DNA from: Sandaracinus amylolyticus
GTDB taxonomy: Bacteria; Myxococcota_A; Polyangia; Polyangiales; Sandaracinaceae
DNA length: 64,000 nucleotides
Assembly (NCBI RefSeq): GCF_021631985.1
Contig: NZ_CP070225.1
Span: 9,796,001-9,860,000, forward strand
Direction: 5' to 3'
The translations under genes were made by a program, and so were the position numbers. The notes beneath the pieces were generated by a model, which saw only the letters and a list, made by a program, of their open reading frames with translations, was not told the DNA's origin and searched no databases. Shown piece after piece: positions 63,350 to 64,000 of this stretch. Position 1 is the stretch's first letter. Every line of letters starts with the position of its first letter.

Positions 63350-64000
63350 GCGCGCTCCAATACCACGGCGAGGCCCTGGCCGACGCCGATGCACAGCGTC
63401 GCGAGCCCGTAGCGCGCACCGCGCTTCTTCATCTCGTGCGCGAGCGTCACGACGATGCGCGCGCCGCTGCACCCGATCGGATGCCCGAGCGCGATCGCGC
63501 CGCCGTTCACGTTCACCTTCGCGGGGTCGAAGCCGAGCTCGCGGATGCACGCGAGCGACTGCGCCGCGAACGCCTCGTTGAGCTCGACGAGATCGATCTG
63601 ATCGGCGCGCAGGCCCGCCTTCGCGAGCACCTTCCGCGTCGCGGGGATCGGGCCGATGCCCATCACGTTCGGGTGCACGCCCGCGACCGCGCTCGCGACG
63701 ACGCGCGCGAGCGGCGTCGCACCGTTCGCCTTCGCCCACTTGCTCGACGCGAGCAGCACCGCGGCCGCGCCGTCGTTGAGCGGCGACGAGTTGCCCGCGG
63801 TGACGCTGCCGTCCTTCTTGAAGACCGGCTTGAGCTTCGAGAGCGCCTCGACGCTCGAGTCGGGCCGCACGCCCTCGTCGCGATCGACGATCGTGTCCGG
63901 CGCGCCCTTCTTGCCCGAGGGGATCGACACCGGCGCGATCTCGTCGGCGAAGCGGTTCGCCTCCCACGCGCGCGCCGCCTTGCGGTGCGACTCGACCGCG
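63346..64000 (-). CDS. Thiolase (acetyl-CoA acetyltransferase family), 5' part outside the window
   Basis: The frame reads through the window edge; about 217 codons are present. Thiolase motifs: [42 protein letters not shown] (with the catalytic His) and near the end [16 protein letters not shown] with the second catalytic Cys. The first active-site Cys lies upstream, outside the window. It forms or cleaves acetoacetyl-CoA or a 3-ketoacyl-CoA. Overlaps the following oxidoreductase by GTGA. Confidence 0.92.
   Translation of the reverse strand, partial: AVESHRKAARAWEANRFADEIAPVSIPSGKKGAPDTIVDRDEGVRPDSSVEALSKLKPVFKKDGSVTAGNSSPLNDGAAAVLLASSKWAKANGATPLARVVASAVAGVHPNVMGIGPIPATRKVLAKAGLRADQIDLVELNEAFAAQSLACIRELGFDPAKVNVNGGAIALGHPIGCSGARIVVTLAHEMKKRGARYGLATLCIGVGQGLAVVLERA

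Overview
The window is very GC-rich DNA with strong GC3 bias, so almost every gene casts long antisense shadow ORFs. Its content is typical of a large-genome myxobacterium: a Ser/Thr protein kinase beside a hybrid histidine kinase, an ECF sigma/FecR pair, and about fourteen predicted lipoproteins. The lipoproteins carry Big_5 Ig-like domains, a MopE-type metal motif, thrombospondin-3-like repeats with VWA domains, RCC1 repeats, or a PGRP amidase. I infer Myxococcota, class Polyangia, possibly Sandaracinus-like; no rRNA or other marker gene is present to prove it. No tRNA, rRNA, CRISPR array, insertion sequence or prophage was seen.

Layout. 1-7.4 kb: the end of a + strand gene, a coupled pair (secreted protein, M19-like lipoprotein dipeptidase), a divergent secreted protein, an OPT transporter with an OmpA-like insertion, and a methyltransferase. 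7.4-27.3 kb: the main accessory island. An ECF sigma/FecR/secreted-protein operon (minus strand) diverges from six consecutive + strand lipoprotein genes; both start regions carry the same ~36 bp motif facing the downstream gene. 27.3-31.5 kb: secreted proteins, lipoproteins, a frameshifted zinc-ribbon gene and a pirin. 31.8-36.1 kb: hypothetical envelope genes, including an EF-hand membrane protein. 36.2-38.1 kb: a DoxX-rhodanese operon divergent from a LysR regulator, with two copies of a palindromic operator candidate. 38.1-41.8 kb: DUF924, GreA/GreB-like, Cys-rich lipoprotein and DUF1206 genes. 42.0-46.4 kb: kinase pair. 46.7-53.0 kb: MFS transporter, PGRP amidase, RCC1 lipoprotein, DASS transporter. 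53.0-57.0 kb: hypothetical membrane, lipoprotein and zinc-finger genes. 57.1-64 kb: acetyl-CoA synthetase, small proteins, SDR, GNAT, Gfo/Idh/MocA oxidoreductase and a thiolase cut by the window edge.

The best candidate for an undescribed system is the sigma/FecR unit plus the six surface lipoproteins at 7.4-27.3 kb. I read it, by inference, as an envelope-signal-controlled surface-display locus with Ig-like, metal-binding and VWA modules. Short repeats are confined to a few intergenic spaces: three 31 bp REP-like hairpins (61.4-61.5 kb), a nested palindrome with 17 bp tandem units (62.2-62.3 kb), a G-rich tandem array (46.4 kb), and a 26-27 bp box after two gene ends (31.8 and 46.7 kb).
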